From positions 62,001 through 126,000 of the forward strand of contig NZ_SBHZ01000013.1 in the NCBI RefSeq assembly GCF_004521985.1: a DNA stretch of 64,000 nt, written 5' to 3'. Origin of the DNA: Ectopseudomonas khazarica (GTDB taxonomy: Bacteria; Pseudomonadota; Gammaproteobacteria; Pseudomonadales; Pseudomonadaceae). A program made the translations under genes and the position numbers. Shown here one piece after another: positions 1-8,582 of this stretch (its first letter is position 1; the number at the start of each line of letters is the position of its first letter). Below the pieces are notes generated by a model that searched no databases, had not been told where the DNA came from, and saw only the letters and a program-made list of their open reading frames with translations.

Positions 1-762
1 GATAACTCCAGCGAGCAGGCATCGCGTACCGACAGCGTCGCGGCAGCGATCAACGAGCTGGGCGCCGCAGCCCAGGAGATCGCGCGCAATGCCGCCGACG
101 CCTCCGTGCAGGCCAGCGATGCGCGCCGCGATGCCGAGGAGGGGCAGGGCATGGTCGACCGCACGCTGGGCTCGATGAGCGAACTGTCGGAGAAGATTCA
201 GGCCTCCGGTCGGCACATCGAGGTGCTCAGCGAGAAGAGCAGCGACATCGGCCAGATCCTCGACGTGATCAAGGGTATCTCCGAGCAGACCAACCTGCTG
301 GCGCTCAACGCGGCCATCGAGGCGGCGCGTGCCGGCGAGGCCGGGCGAGGTTTCGCCGTGGTGGCCGATGAGGTGCGCAACCTGGCGCAGCGCACGCAGA
401 GTTCGGCCCTGGAAATCCAGCAGATGATCGAGCAGCTGCAAGCCGGCGCGCGTGATGCGGTGGCGACCATGGGCGAGAGTCGCCGCTTCAGTGATGACAG
501 CGTGCGCATCGGTGGTCAGGCGGGCGAGAAGCTGGAGGGCGTGACTCGCCGCATCGGCGAAATCGACGGCATGAACCAGTCGGTGGCCACTGCCACCGAG
601 GAACAGACCTCGGTGATCGAGAGCCTGAACATGGACATTACCGAGATCAACATGCTCAACCAAGACGGCGTGCGCAACCTGCAGGCCAGCCTGAGCGCCT
701 GTACCGAGCTGGATCAGCAGGTCGGCCGGCTCAAGCAGCTGGTGGACAGCTTCAGAATCTGA
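1..762 (+). CDS. Methyl-accepting chemotaxis protein, C-terminal part (5' end outside window)
   Basis: The reading frame is open from base 1, so this is the last 253 residues of a chemoreceptor. It holds the cytoplasmic signalling domain, including the conserved hairpin tip QTNLLALNAAIEAARAGE followed by GRGFAVVADEVRNLAQR, flanked by heptad-type helices. The tip binds CheW and CheA and sets kinase activity. The sensor domain and membrane segments lie upstream of the window, so ligand and chemosensory array cannot be stated. The gene converges on glnD and ends just before a long perfect hairpin. The tip sequence makes the family certain; the specific receptor is unknown. Confidence 0.93.
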   Translation, partial: DNSSEQASRTDSVAAAINELGAAAQEIARNAADASVQASDARRDAEEGQGMVDRTLGSMSELSEKIQASGRHIEVLSEKSSDIGQILDVIKGISEQTNLLALNAAIEAARAGEAGRGFAVVADEVRNLAQRTQSSALEIQQMIEQLQAGARDAVATMGESRRFSDDSVRIGGQAGEKLEGVTRRIGEIDGMNQSVATATEEQTSVIESLNMDITEINMLNQDGVRNLQASLSACTELDQQVGRLKQLVDSFRI

Positions 763-766
763 TCCT

Positions 767-803
767 GGCTCATGATGTGGCGTCCGGCGCCACATCATGA
801 GCC
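767..803. terminator. Perfect 16-bp inverted repeat between two convergent genes
   Basis: GGCTCATGATGTGGCG (767-782) is followed by the loop TCCGG and then its exact reverse complement (788-803). It lies 4 bases after the chemoreceptor stop and 4 bases before the glnD stop codon, so both convergent transcripts would form the same stem. There is no T run on either side. A bidirectional terminator or RNA-stabilising hairpin is the simplest reading; a mobile palindromic repeat is the alternative. Confidence 0.6.
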
Positions 804-807
804 GGGG

Positions 808-3504
808 TCAGAAGGTGATCTGCGCCGGGGTAGGGCTGCTGGGCTCGGACAGACGGCGGACGATGGTTTCCTGCAGGCGTGCGCAGAGCTCCGGGTCCGA
901 CAGCGGCTGGTTGTTGGCGTCGGTGACGAAGAACACGTCCTCGACGCGCTCGCCGAGGGTGGCGATCTTGGCGTTCTGCAGCGACAGGTCGTATTCGAGG
1001 AAGATGCGCCCGATGCGTGCCAGCAGGCCGGGGCGATCCGGGGCGGTCAGCTCGAGGATGGTCACCGGGCGCTGCGCGTCATTGTGGATGGTCACCTGCG
1101 GCGCGAAGGCGAAGTGCTTGAGCTGGCGCGGTACCCGGCGCTGGATGATGGTCGGGTAGTCGTCGGGGTTCTTCAGGGCTTCGATCAGGCCTTCGCGGAT
1201 CTGCTGGATGCGCGCCGGGTTGTTGCCGATCGAGCCGCCGTCGGCATCCAGCACCACATAGGTGTCGAGGGTGAACTGGCTGGTGGAGGTGATGATCCGC
1301 GCATCGTGAATGTTCAGGTTGAGCTGGCTCATCGCGGCCACGGTCACGGCGAAGAAGTCGTGCTGGTCCGGTGCGTAGATGAAGATCTGCGTACCACCTT
1401 CGAACTCGCGCTGGGTGGTTTCCTTCATCAGCACCAGCGGCCCGCCATCGTCGGGGTGCTGGAGGATGGCGTCGGTGTGCCAGGCCACGTCGCTGGCGGT
1501 ATGCCGCAGGAAGTAGTCATCCCCCAGCTGGCTCCACAGCTGCTCGGCGTCGTCCGGGTCGATGCCGCCACGCACCAGCAGGTCCAGGGCCGCGCTCTGC
1601 GTCTGGCGAATCTGCTCTTCGCGGTCCAGCGGGTTCTCCAGGCCGCGGCGCAGGGCGCGCTTGGTCTCGGTGTAGAGCTGGCGCAGCAGGCTGGCGCGCC
1701 AGGAGTTCCACAGGCTGGGGTTGGTGGCGTTGATGTCGGCCACGGTCAGCACGTAGAGGTATTCCAGGTGGGTCTGGTCGCCGACGAACTGGGCGAAGTC
1801 GTGGATCACCTGCGGGTCGGAAAGGTCCTTGCGCTGGGCTGTGGTGGACATCACCAGGTGGTGCTGCACCAGCCAGACGATCAGGGCACTGTCCCAGGCG
1901 GGCAGGTGGTGGCGACGGGCGAAGGCTTCGGCATCCACCGCGCCCAGCTCCGAGTGGTCGCCGCCACGGCCCTTGCCGATGTCGTGGTAGAGGCCGGCGA
2001 GGTAGATCAGCTCCGGCTTGGGCAGGCGCTCGATGAGCTTGCTGGCCAGCGGGAATTTCTCCGCCAGCTCCGGCCAGCGGAACTTGCGCAGGTGCTTGAT
2101 CAGGTTGAGGGTGTGCGCGTCGACCGTATAGATGTGGAACAGGTCGTGCTGCATCTGCCCGACGATATGGCCGAACTCCGGCAGGTAGCGGCCGAGAATG
2201 CCATAGCGGTTCATGCGCCGCAGGTTGCGGTGGATGCCCTCGCGGCACTTGAACAGCTCGATGAACAGGCTGGTGTTGCGGATGTCCTTGCGGAAGTCGT
2301 CGTCGATCAGGTGCCTGCTGTCGCGCAGCAGGCGAATGCTGTCGGCGCGCACGCCCTTGATCTCGGGATGCTGGGCCATCAGCACGAAGATCTCGATGAT
2401 GGCGAAGGGGGTGCGCTTGAAGACGTTGGGGTGGGTGACCTCGATATAGCGGTCACGCACCTGGAAGCGACTGTTCAGCGGCGTGGCCTGGCTGGTCTCG
2501 CCGGCGCGCAGGATGACTTCCTCGAAGTGCTGGTTGATCAGGTCCGACAGCTCGGAAATGGCCATCACCACCCGGTAGTACTTCTGCATGAAGTGTTCGA
2601 CGCTGCGCTTGCCGTCGCCGTCCTTGTAGCCGAACAGCGCCGCGATGCGCGCCTGGTAGTCGAACAGCAGGCGGTCTTCGGCGCGGCCCGCGAACATGTG
2701 CAGGGCGTAGCGCACCTTCCAGAGAAATTCCTGGCTGGAGGAGAGCAGGGCGTATTCGCTCTCCAGCAGGAAACCCTGGCCGACCAGTGCCTGCAGGTTG
2801 AGCGTGCCGAACTGGCGGCGGGCGACCCAGAGCACCGTCTGGATATCGCGCAGGCCGCCGGGCGAACCCTTGACGTTGGGCTCCAGGTTGTATTCGGTGT
2901 CGTTGTACTTGCCGTGACGCGCCTTGCGCTCTTCACGCTTGGCCAGATAGAAGTGCTTGCTCGGCCACATCTCGTCCGTGCTGGTGACCTGCTGCATGCG
3001 CTGACGCAGGTGCTCGGGGCCTGCGATGGTGCGGCTTTCCATCAGGTTGGTGATCACCGTCAGGTCGGCGCGCGCCTCCTCGGCGCACTCATCGACCGAG
3101 CGCACGCTCTGACCGACTTCCAGGCCGATGTCCCAGAGCAGGGTGAGGAAGCCTTCGATCGATTCGCGAAAGATCTCGTGATCGCTGCTGTCGAGCAGGA
3201 TCAGCAGGTCGATGTCCGAGTAGGGGTGCAGCTCGCCACGGCCGTAGCCGCCCACGGCGAGCAGGGCGATGTCGGCTTCGTCGCTCCAGGCGAAGCGTTT
3301 CCAGGCTTCCTGGAGGATCTGGTCGACGAACCAGGCACGGTCTTCGACCAGGCGGCGGATGTCGCGGCCGGCATGGAAGCGCGCATCCAGTACTTCATGC
3401 GCGCGGCGGATGGCTTTCTTGAATGCGGCGATGGGGCTGGACTTGAGCGCCAGCTCGGCCTGGAACTGACCACGGTCAAACAGTTCGGGGTCCATCTGCG
3501 GCAT
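808..3504 (-). CDS. glnD: Bifunctional PII uridylyltransferase / uridylyl-removing enzyme
   Basis: This enzyme senses glutamine and adds or removes UMP on the PII protein, which in turn controls glutamine synthetase and NtrBC. At 898 residues it has the usual length. The nucleotidyltransferase signature GGYGRGELHPYSDIDLLIL spans about residues 85-103 (D97 and D99 as metal ligands). The HD hydrolase motif YHDIGKGRGGDH contains H507 and D508. Two ACT domains lie at the C-terminus (LELTAPDRPGLLARIGRIF). The first ATG of the frame is used, with an AGG-type ribosome site just upstream. It is followed in the same direction upstream by map, as in other Pseudomonas. Confidence 0.97.
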   Translation of the reverse strand: MPQMDPELFDRGQFQAELALKSSPIAAFKKAIRRAHEVLDARFHAGRDIRRLVEDRAWFVDQILQEAWKRFAWSDEADIALLAVGGYGRGELHPYSDIDLLILLDSSDHEIFRESIEGFLTLLWDIGLEVGQSVRSVDECAEEARADLTVITNLMESRTIAGPEHLRQRMQQVTSTDEMWPSKHFYLAKREERKARHGKYNDTEYNLEPNVKGSPGGLRDIQTVLWVARRQFGTLNLQALVGQGFLLESEYALLSSSQEFLWKVRYALHMFAGRAEDRLLFDYQARIAALFGYKDGDGKRSVEHFMQKYYRVVMAISELSDLINQHFEEVILRAGETSQATPLNSRFQVRDRYIEVTHPNVFKRTPFAIIEIFVLMAQHPEIKGVRADSIRLLRDSRHLIDDDFRKDIRNTSLFIELFKCREGIHRNLRRMNRYGILGRYLPEFGHIVGQMQHDLFHIYTVDAHTLNLIKHLRKFRWPELAEKFPLASKLIERLPKPELIYLAGLYHDIGKGRGGDHSELGAVDAEAFARRHHLPAWDSALIVWLVQHHLVMSTTAQRKDLSDPQVIHDFAQFVGDQTHLEYLYVLTVADINATNPSLWNSWRASLLRQLYTETKRALRRGLENPLDREEQIRQTQSAALDLLVRGGIDPDDAEQLWSQLGDDYFLRHTASDVAWHTDAILQHPDDGGPLVLMKETTQREFEGGTQIFIYAPDQHDFFAVTVAAMSQLNLNIHDARIITSTSQFTLDTYVVLDADGGSIGNNPARIQQIREGLIEALKNPDDYPTIIQRRVPRQLKHFAFAPQVTIHNDAQRPVTILELTAPDRPGLLARIGRIFLEYDLSLQNAKIATLGERVEDVFFVTDANNQPLSDPELCARLQETIVRRLSEPSSPTPAQITF

Positions 3505-3574
3505 GCAGTGCCTTCCTTAAATACGAGTGGTGGGGTGCGCCCCGCGCGCCATTGCGCTCGGGGCGCACTCGGGT

Positions 3575-4357
3575 TCAGGCCGAGGTGCGGGCGATGGTGT
3601 CGTCAGCGCGCAGGGTGAAGATCTCGTAGCCGTCGGCGGTGACCAGTATGGTGTGTTCCCACTGCGCGGACAGCTTGCGGTCCTTGGTGATGGCGGTCCA
3701 GCCGTCGCCGAGCAGGCGGGTTTCCGGGCGGCCCTGATTGATCATCGGCTCGATGGTGAAGGTCATGCCTTCCTTGAGCTCCATGCCGGTGCCGGCCTTG
3801 CCGTAGTGCAGCACCTGCGGCTCTTCGTGGAACACGGCGCCGATGCCGTGGCCGCAGTATTCGCGAACCACGGAAAAGCCGTTCTTCTCGGCATGCTTCT
3901 GGATCACTTCGCCGATATCGCCCAGGCGGGTGCCCGGCTTGACCAGTTCGATGCCTTTATACATGCACTCCTGGGTGATCTTGGCCAGGCGCTCGGCCCA
4001 CTCGGGAACCTTGCCGACCATGAACATCTTGCTGGTATCGCCGTGGTAGCCGTCCTTGATCACGGTGACGTCGATGTTCAGCACGTCGCCGTCCTTCAGC
4101 GGCTTGTCGTTGGGGATGCCGTGGCACACCACGTGGTTGATCGAGGTGCAGATCGACTTGGGGAAGCCCTTGTAATTGAGCGGGGCGGGGATGGCCTTCT
4201 GCACGTTGACGATATAGTCGTGGCACAGGCGATCCAGTTCGTCGGTGGTGACGCCGGGCTTGACGTGCTCGCCGATCATTTCCAGCACTTCGGCGGCCAG
4301 GCGGCCGGCCACGCGCATTTTCTCGATTTCTTCGGCGGATTTGATGGTGACGGTCAT
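3575..4357 (-). CDS. map: Methionine aminopeptidase, type I
   Basis: This cytosolic metalloenzyme removes the initiator methionine from new proteins whose second residue is small. Its 260 residues match the type I family. The substrate histidine is in CHGIPND (H79), and metal ligands are visible in NIDVTVIKDGYHGDTS (D96, D107) and in the later EYCGHGIG and TIEP motifs. The gene is divergent from rpsB across a 250-base region holding a palindromic repeat and the rpsB leader, and it is transcribed toward glnD. There is no N-terminal zinc-finger extension, as expected for bacteria. Confidence 0.97.
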   Translation of the reverse strand: MTVTIKSAEEIEKMRVAGRLAAEVLEMIGEHVKPGVTTDELDRLCHDYIVNVQKAIPAPLNYKGFPKSICTSINHVVCHGIPNDKPLKDGDVLNIDVTVIKDGYHGDTSKMFMVGKVPEWAERLAKITQECMYKGIELVKPGTRLGDIGEVIQKHAEKNGFSVVREYCGHGIGAVFHEEPQVLHYGKAGTGMELKEGMTFTIEPMINQGRPETRLLGDGWTAITKDRKLSAQWEHTILVTADGYEIFTLRADDTIARTSA

Positions 4358-4400
4358 GGCAGGCTCTCGGAAGGCATACAGATAAAGGCGGCTATATTAA

Positions 4401-4463
4401 CAGCTACGAGCCGCAAGCCCCAAAAGGCAGCTTGCTGCTCCAAGCTTGTAGCTTGCGGCTGCT
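4401..4463. repeat. Palindromic repeat element with GCTTGTAGCT core, between map and rpsB
   Basis: AGCCGCAAGC (4409-4418) is repeated in inverted form as GCTTGCGGCT (4451-4460), giving a large imperfect stem. The 10-mer GCTTGTAGCT at 4444-4453 recurs in reverse complement at 33201-33210, between frmA and fghA. This looks like a dispersed intergenic palindromic (REP-like) family. It falls where the rpsB upstream region begins, so it may also contribute to promoter context. Confidence 0.5.
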
Positions 4464-4517
4464 TTGTGTGGTATAAAACGCGCCGCTTTACGGGCACTGA
4501 GTCCGAAAGCTCAAACC

Positions 4518-4607
4518 CACACACGTATCGACACGGTTTCCTGGGTGCCCGCAAGGGTTGGAAGCTGGGATACGTGGAGGCCTAACCCGACTTATCAAGG
4601 AACTATC
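4518..4607 (+). promoter_or_regulatory. rpsB mRNA leader with long-range stem (probable S2 autoregulatory leader)
   Basis: Upstream of rpsB, CACGTATC (4522-4529) is complementary over all 8 bases to GATACGTG (4569-4576). The stem encloses about 40 bases with further pairing potential, and the RNA would end a short distance before the AAGGAA ribosome site. Leaders upstream of rpsB are known in gammaproteobacteria as targets for autoregulation by S2. The pairing is seen directly; the function is by analogy. A possible -10 is TATAAA at 4472-4477, without a clear -35. Confidence 0.5.
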
Positions 4608-5348
4608 ATGTCCCAAGTCAACATGCGCGATATGCTGAAGGCCGGTGTGCACTTCGGCCACCAGACCCGTTACTGGAACCCGAAAATGGGCAAGTACATT
4701 TTCGGCGCGCGTAACAAGATTCACATCATCAACCTCGAAAAAACCCTGCCGATGTTCAACGACGCGCTGTCGTTCGTTGAAAAGCTGGCTGCTGGCAAGA
4801 ACAAGATTCTGTTCGTTGGCACCAAGCGTTCCGCTGGCAAGATCGTTCGCGAAGAAGCTGCTCGTTGCGGCTCGCCGTTCGTCGATCACCGCTGGCTGGG
4901 CGGCATGCTGACCAACTACAAGACCATCCGTGCTTCGATCAAGCGCCTGCGCGAGCTGGAAACCCAGTCCCAGGACGGCACCTTCGCCAAGCTGACCAAG
5001 AAAGAAGCCCTGATGCGTTCCCGTGATCTGGAAAAACTGGATCGCAGCCTGGGTGGTATCAAGGACATGGGCGGCCTGCCGGACGCTCTGTTCGTGATCG
5101 ACGTCGATCACGAGCGCATCGCCATCACCGAAGCCAACAAGCTGGGCATCCCGGTCATCGGCGTTGTCGATACCAACAGCAGCCCGGAAGGCGTTGACTA
5201 CATCATCCCGGGTAACGACGACGCCATCCGCGCCATCCAGCTGTACATGGGTGCCATGGCCGACGCCGTGGTCCGTGGTCGCAGCAACGCTGGCGGCGCA
5301 ACCGAAGAGTTCGTCGAAGAAGCGGCTGCCGAGAGCGCCGAAGGCTAA
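4608..5348 (+). CDS. rpsB: 30S ribosomal protein S2
   Basis: S2 is a late-assembling protein of the small ribosomal subunit, needed to bind S1 and so for initiation on most mRNAs. The chosen ATG gives 246 residues beginning MSQVNMRDMLKAGVHFGHQ, the normal length for Pseudomonas. Longer upstream extensions of the frame run through the leader RNA and are unlikely. The family core is visible (GKNKILFVGTKRSAG, HRWLGGMLTNYKTI, PDALFVIDVDHE). A ribosome site AAGGAA lies 8 bases upstream. It is first in the rpsB-tsf operon and separated from tsf by an attenuator-like hairpin. Confidence 0.98.
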   Translation: MSQVNMRDMLKAGVHFGHQTRYWNPKMGKYIFGARNKIHIINLEKTLPMFNDALSFVEKLAAGKNKILFVGTKRSAGKIVREEAARCGSPFVDHRWLGGMLTNYKTIRASIKRLRELETQSQDGTFAKLTKKEALMRSRDLEKLDRSLGGIKDMGGLPDALFVIDVDHERIAITEANKLGIPVIGVVDTNSSPEGVDYIIPGNDDAIRAIQLYMGAMADAVVRGRSNAGGATEEFVEEAAAESAEG

Positions 5349-5386
5349 GCGGTAACGCAAAGCATCTAGCGTTATGCGCTGTGCAA

Positions 5387-5409
5387 GAAGGGGGCTAGGC
5401 CCCCTTTTT
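5387..5409 (+). terminator. Hairpin with T run between rpsB and tsf
   Basis: AAGGGGG pairs with CCCCCTT around a CTAGG loop and is followed by TTTTG. This is the classic partial terminator between rpsB and tsf, which lets ribosomal protein and elongation factor be made in different amounts. Confidence 0.8.
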
Positions 5410-5477
5410 GCCACTCAAAGATTTGATCGCCTGCCTGGCAGGTGAATGGTTGAAGACCTACCGAGAGGATTTTCAAG

Positions 5478-6341
5478 ATGGCAGAAATTACTGCAGCCCT
5501 GGTTAAAGAACTGCGCGAGCGTACCGGCCAAGGCATGATGGAGTGCAAGAAGGCGCTGGTTGCCGCTGGTGGCGATATCGAGAAGGCCATTGACGACATG
5601 CGCGCTTCCGGTGCCATCAAGGCTGCCAAGAAGGCCGGCAACATCGCCGCCGAAGGTTCCATCGCCGTTCGCGTCGAAGGCGGCCGTGGCCTGATCATCG
5701 AAGTCAACTCGCAGACCGACTTCCTGGCTCTGCAGGACGACTTCAAGGCCTTCGTCAAGGACAGCCTGGACGAAGCCTTCGCGCAGAACCTGACTGAAGC
5801 CGCTCCGCTGATCGCTTCCCGCGAATCCGCTCGTGAAGCGCTGGTCGCCAAGTGCGGCGAGAACGTCAACATCCGTCGTCTGACCGCTGTCTCCGGCGAC
5901 ACCGTTGGTGCCTACCTGCACGGCCACCGCATCGGCGTTCTGGTTGTCCTGAAAGGCGGCAACGACGAACTGGCCAAGCACGTTGCCATGCACGTTGCTG
6001 CTTCCAACCCGGCCGTCGTTTCGCCGGACCAGGTTTCCGAAGAGCTGGTTGCCAAGGAAAAGGAAATCTTCCTGCAGCTGAACGCCGAGAAAATCGCCGG
6101 CAAGCCGGAGAACATCGTCGAGAACATGGTCAAAGGCCGTATCGCCAAGTTCCTGGCCGAAGCCAGCCTGGTCGAGCAAGCCTTCATCATGGACCCGGAA
6201 GTCAAGGTCGGTGACCTGGTGAAGAAAGCCGGTGCTGAAGTCGTTTCCTTCGTACGTTACGAAGTGGGCGAAGGCATCGAGAAGGCCGAGACCGACTTCG
6301 CTGCCGAAGTTGCCGCCCAGGTTGCTGCCAGCAAGCAGTAA
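5478..6341 (+). CDS. tsf: Elongation factor Ts
   Basis: EF-Ts is the nucleotide exchange factor that releases GDP from EF-Tu. The 287-residue product starts MAEITAALVKELRERTGQGMMECKKAL, the conserved N-terminal UBA-like module. The TDF motif (VNSQTDFLALQDDF) that contacts EF-Tu follows. A strong GAGAGG-type ribosome site precedes the ATG (CCGAGAGG). Codon choice is that of a highly expressed gene. It is second in the rpsB-tsf transcript and is followed by a terminator hairpin. Confidence 0.98.
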   Translation: MAEITAALVKELRERTGQGMMECKKALVAAGGDIEKAIDDMRASGAIKAAKKAGNIAAEGSIAVRVEGGRGLIIEVNSQTDFLALQDDFKAFVKDSLDEAFAQNLTEAAPLIASRESAREALVAKCGENVNIRRLTAVSGDTVGAYLHGHRIGVLVVLKGGNDELAKHVAMHVAASNPAVVSPDQVSEELVAKEKEIFLQLNAEKIAGKPENIVENMVKGRIAKFLAEASLVEQAFIMDPEVKVGDLVKKAGAEVVSFVRYEVGEGIEKAETDFAAEVAAQVAASKQ

Positions 6342-6363
6342 TCAGCGGTTTCGGTGAGTGCCC

Positions 6364-6399
6364 CAAAGAGGCTGCCCGCTTGCGCGTGCGGCCTCTTTG
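6364..6399 (+). terminator. Terminator-like hairpin after tsf
   Basis: CAAAGAGGC (6364-6372) is perfectly complementary to GCCTCTTTG (6391-6399). It lies 22 bases after the tsf stop and 124 bases before pyrH. The T run lies within the 3' arm only, so partial readthrough into pyrH is plausible. Confidence 0.65.
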
Positions 6400-6523
6400 C
6401 CGACTAGGGGGCAGCAAAGTAGTAGGGTTGCCGTGAAAGGTGACCATCGACGCCCTGGGGGTGTCGGACAATTGCAGCCCCGTGCTGCATACAGCATTCA
6501 AATCGCCGCAGGAGAGACTTGCA

Positions 6524-7267
6524 ATGGCTCAGCAGACGACTGGTCGCCAACCTCGTTACAAACGCATTCTGCTCAAACTTAGCGGCGAAGCCCTGATGGG
6601 CTCGGAAGACTTCGGCATCGATCCCAAGGTGCTCGATCGCATGGCGCTGGAAGTCGGCCAGCTGGTCGGCATCGGCGTGCAGGTCGGCCTGGTGATCGGT
6701 GGCGGCAACCTGTTCCGCGGCGCCGCACTGTCCGCAGCCGGCATGGACCGGGTCACCGGTGACCACATGGGCATGCTGGCCACGGTGATGAACGCCCTGG
6801 CCATGCGCGACGCGCTGGAGCGCTCGAACATCCCGGCCATCGTCATGTCGGCCATTTCCATGGTCGGCGTCACCGACCACTACGACCGCCGCAAGGCCAT
6901 GCGCCACCTCAAGACCGGTGAAGTGGTGATCTTCGCTGCCGGTACCGGCAACCCGTTCTTCACCACCGACTCCGCCGCCTGCCTGCGCGCCATCGAGATC
7001 GATGCCGACGTGGTGCTGAAGGCGACCAAGGTGGATGGCGTGTACACTGCCGACCCGTTCAAGGACCCGCATGCCGAGAAATTCGAGCGTCTGACCTACG
7101 ACGAAGTGCTCGATCGCAAGCTGGGCGTCATGGACCTGACGGCCATCTGCCTGTGCCGCGATCACGCCATGCCGCTGCGTGTCTTCAACATGAACAAACC
7201 AGGCGCCCTGCTCAATGTGGTGGTGGGTGGCGCCGAAGGAACCCTGATCGAGGAGGAAGCACAATGA
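6524..7267 (+). CDS. pyrH: UMP kinase
   Basis: This bacterial hexameric UMP kinase of the amino-acid-kinase fold makes UDP, the entry to UTP, CTP and UDP-sugars. The start at MAQQTTGRQPRYKRILLKLSGEAL gives 247 residues, with an AGGAGAG ribosome site 8 bases upstream; the longer frame upstream crosses the intergenic region. Characteristic motifs are VIGGGNLFRG, GDHMGMLATVMNALA and the acceptor loop GTGNPFFTTDSAA. Its stop overlaps the frr start by 4 bases (ATGA), so the two are translationally coupled. Confidence 0.98.
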   Translation: MAQQTTGRQPRYKRILLKLSGEALMGSEDFGIDPKVLDRMALEVGQLVGIGVQVGLVIGGGNLFRGAALSAAGMDRVTGDHMGMLATVMNALAMRDALERSNIPAIVMSAISMVGVTDHYDRRKAMRHLKTGEVVIFAAGTGNPFFTTDSAACLRAIEIDADVVLKATKVDGVYTADPFKDPHAEKFERLTYDEVLDRKLGVMDLTAICLCRDHAMPLRVFNMNKPGALLNVVVGGAEGTLIEEEAQ

Positions 7268-7821
7268 TCAACGACATCAAGAAAGACGCCCAGGAGCGTA
7301 TGAGCAAGTCCCTGGATGCGCTGGGTCGCAACCTGGCTTCCATTCGTACCGGCCGTGCCCATCCGAGCATTCTCGATAGCGTCAAGGTGCCGGCCTGGGG
7401 TAGCGACATGCCGCTGAACCAGGTGGCCGCGATCACCGTCGAGGACGCCCGTACCCTGAAGATCGTCGCGCACGACAAGAACCTCGGCGCCGCCATCGAG
7501 AAGGCCATCCTGACCTCCGACCTCGGCCTGAACCCGAGCAGCGCCGGTACCACCATTCGCGTGCCGATGCCGGCCCTGACCGAAGAGACCCGCAAGGGTT
7601 ACACCAAGCAGGCGCGTGGTGTGGCGGAAGATGCCAAGGTTGCCGTGCGCAACGTGCGTCGCGATGCCCTGGCCGAGCTGAAGAAACTGTCCAAGGCCAA
7701 GGAAATCAGCGAAGACGAAGAGCGTCGTGCCGCTGACGAGCTGCAGAAGATCACCGACAAGTTCGTCGCTGACATCGACAAGGCCCTGGAGGTCAAGGAA
7801 GCGGACCTGATGGCCGTTTGA
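7264..7821 (+). CDS. frr: Ribosome recycling factor
   Basis: RRF works with EF-G to split post-termination ribosomes. The product has 185 residues, beginning MINDIKKDAQERMSKSLDAL, and carries the signature RTGRAHPSILDSVKV of the long three-helix domain. The start overlaps the pyrH stop (ATGA) and GAGGAGG lies just upstream, which fixes the start. Length and domain layout are normal. The order pyrH-frr-uppS is conserved in gammaproteobacteria. Confidence 0.98.
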   Translation: MINDIKKDAQERMSKSLDALGRNLASIRTGRAHPSILDSVKVPAWGSDMPLNQVAAITVEDARTLKIVAHDKNLGAAIEKAILTSDLGLNPSSAGTTIRVPMPALTEETRKGYTKQARGVAEDAKVAVRNVRRDALAELKKLSKAKEISEDEERRAADELQKITDKFVADIDKALEVKEADLMAV

Positions 7822-7838
7822 CGGCTGAGCGCCCTGAC

Positions 7839-8582
7839 ATGGACAAGAACAAGCAGGCGGTGCCGCGGCATGTCGCCATCATCATGGACGGCAACAATCG
7901 CTGGGCGAAGAAACGCCTGTTGCCGGGAGTGGCAGGGCACAAGGCCGGGGTCGATGCGGTTCGCGCGGTGATCGAGGTCTGTGCCGAGTCGGGTGTCGAG
8001 GTGCTCACCCTGTTCGCCTTCTCCAGTGAGAACTGGCAGCGCCCGGCCGAAGAGGTCGGCGCGCTGATGGAGCTGTTCCTCAGTGCGCTGCGCCGCGAGG
8101 CCCGGCGTCTGCAGGACAACGACATCAGCCTGCGCATCATCGGTGATCGCTCGCGCTTTCATCCCGAGTTGCAGGCGGCGATGCGCGAGGCCGAGCTGCA
8201 GACGGCGGGCAGTCGTCGTTTCATCCTGCAGATCGCCGCCAACTATGGCGGTCAGTGGGACATTGCCCAGGCTGCCCAGCGCCTGGCGCGAGAGGTGCAA
8301 GCCGGCCACCTGCAGCCCGAGGACATCACCCCCGAGCTGCTGCAGGGGTGCCTGGCCACCGGCGATCTGCCGTTGCCCGATCTGTGCATCCGCACCGGTG
8401 GCGAGCATCGCATCAGCAATTTCCTCCTCTGGCAGCTGGCCTACAGCGAGCTGTACTTCTCCGACCTGTACTGGCCGGATTTCAAGCACGAGGCCATGCG
8501 CAAGGCGCTGGCCGATTTCGCCAACCGCCAGCGTCGCTTCGGCAAGACCAGCGAGCAGGTAGAGGCTGAGGCGCGTTCCTGA
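7839..8582 (+). CDS. uppS: Undecaprenyl diphosphate synthase (cis-prenyltransferase)
   Basis: UppS adds eight isopentenyl units to farnesyl diphosphate to make the C55 lipid carrier for peptidoglycan and O-antigen. The catalytic motif HVAIIMDGNNRWAKKR (first Asp) is near the N-terminus. ENWQRP, CIRTGGEHRISNFLLWQ and the downstream ELYF/WPDF signatures follow. I chose the ATG at MDKNKQAV (247 residues); an upstream TTG in frame is possible but overlaps frr. The gene ends on the first base of the cdsA start. Confidence 0.97.
   Translation: MDKNKQAVPRHVAIIMDGNNRWAKKRLLPGVAGHKAGVDAVRAVIEVCAESGVEVLTLFAFSSENWQRPAEEVGALMELFLSALRREARRLQDNDISLRIIGDRSRFHPELQAAMREAELQTAGSRRFILQIAANYGGQWDIAQAAQRLAREVQAGHLQPEDITPELLQGCLATGDLPLPDLCIRTGGEHRISNFLLWQLAYSELYFSDLYWPDFKHEAMRKALADFANRQRRFGKTSEQVEAEARS

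Noticed and set aside
772..3618. 948-codon plus-strand frame opposite glnD
   Set aside because: Composition is that of an antisense shadow of high-GC coding DNA; glnD motifs on the other strand are unmistakable.
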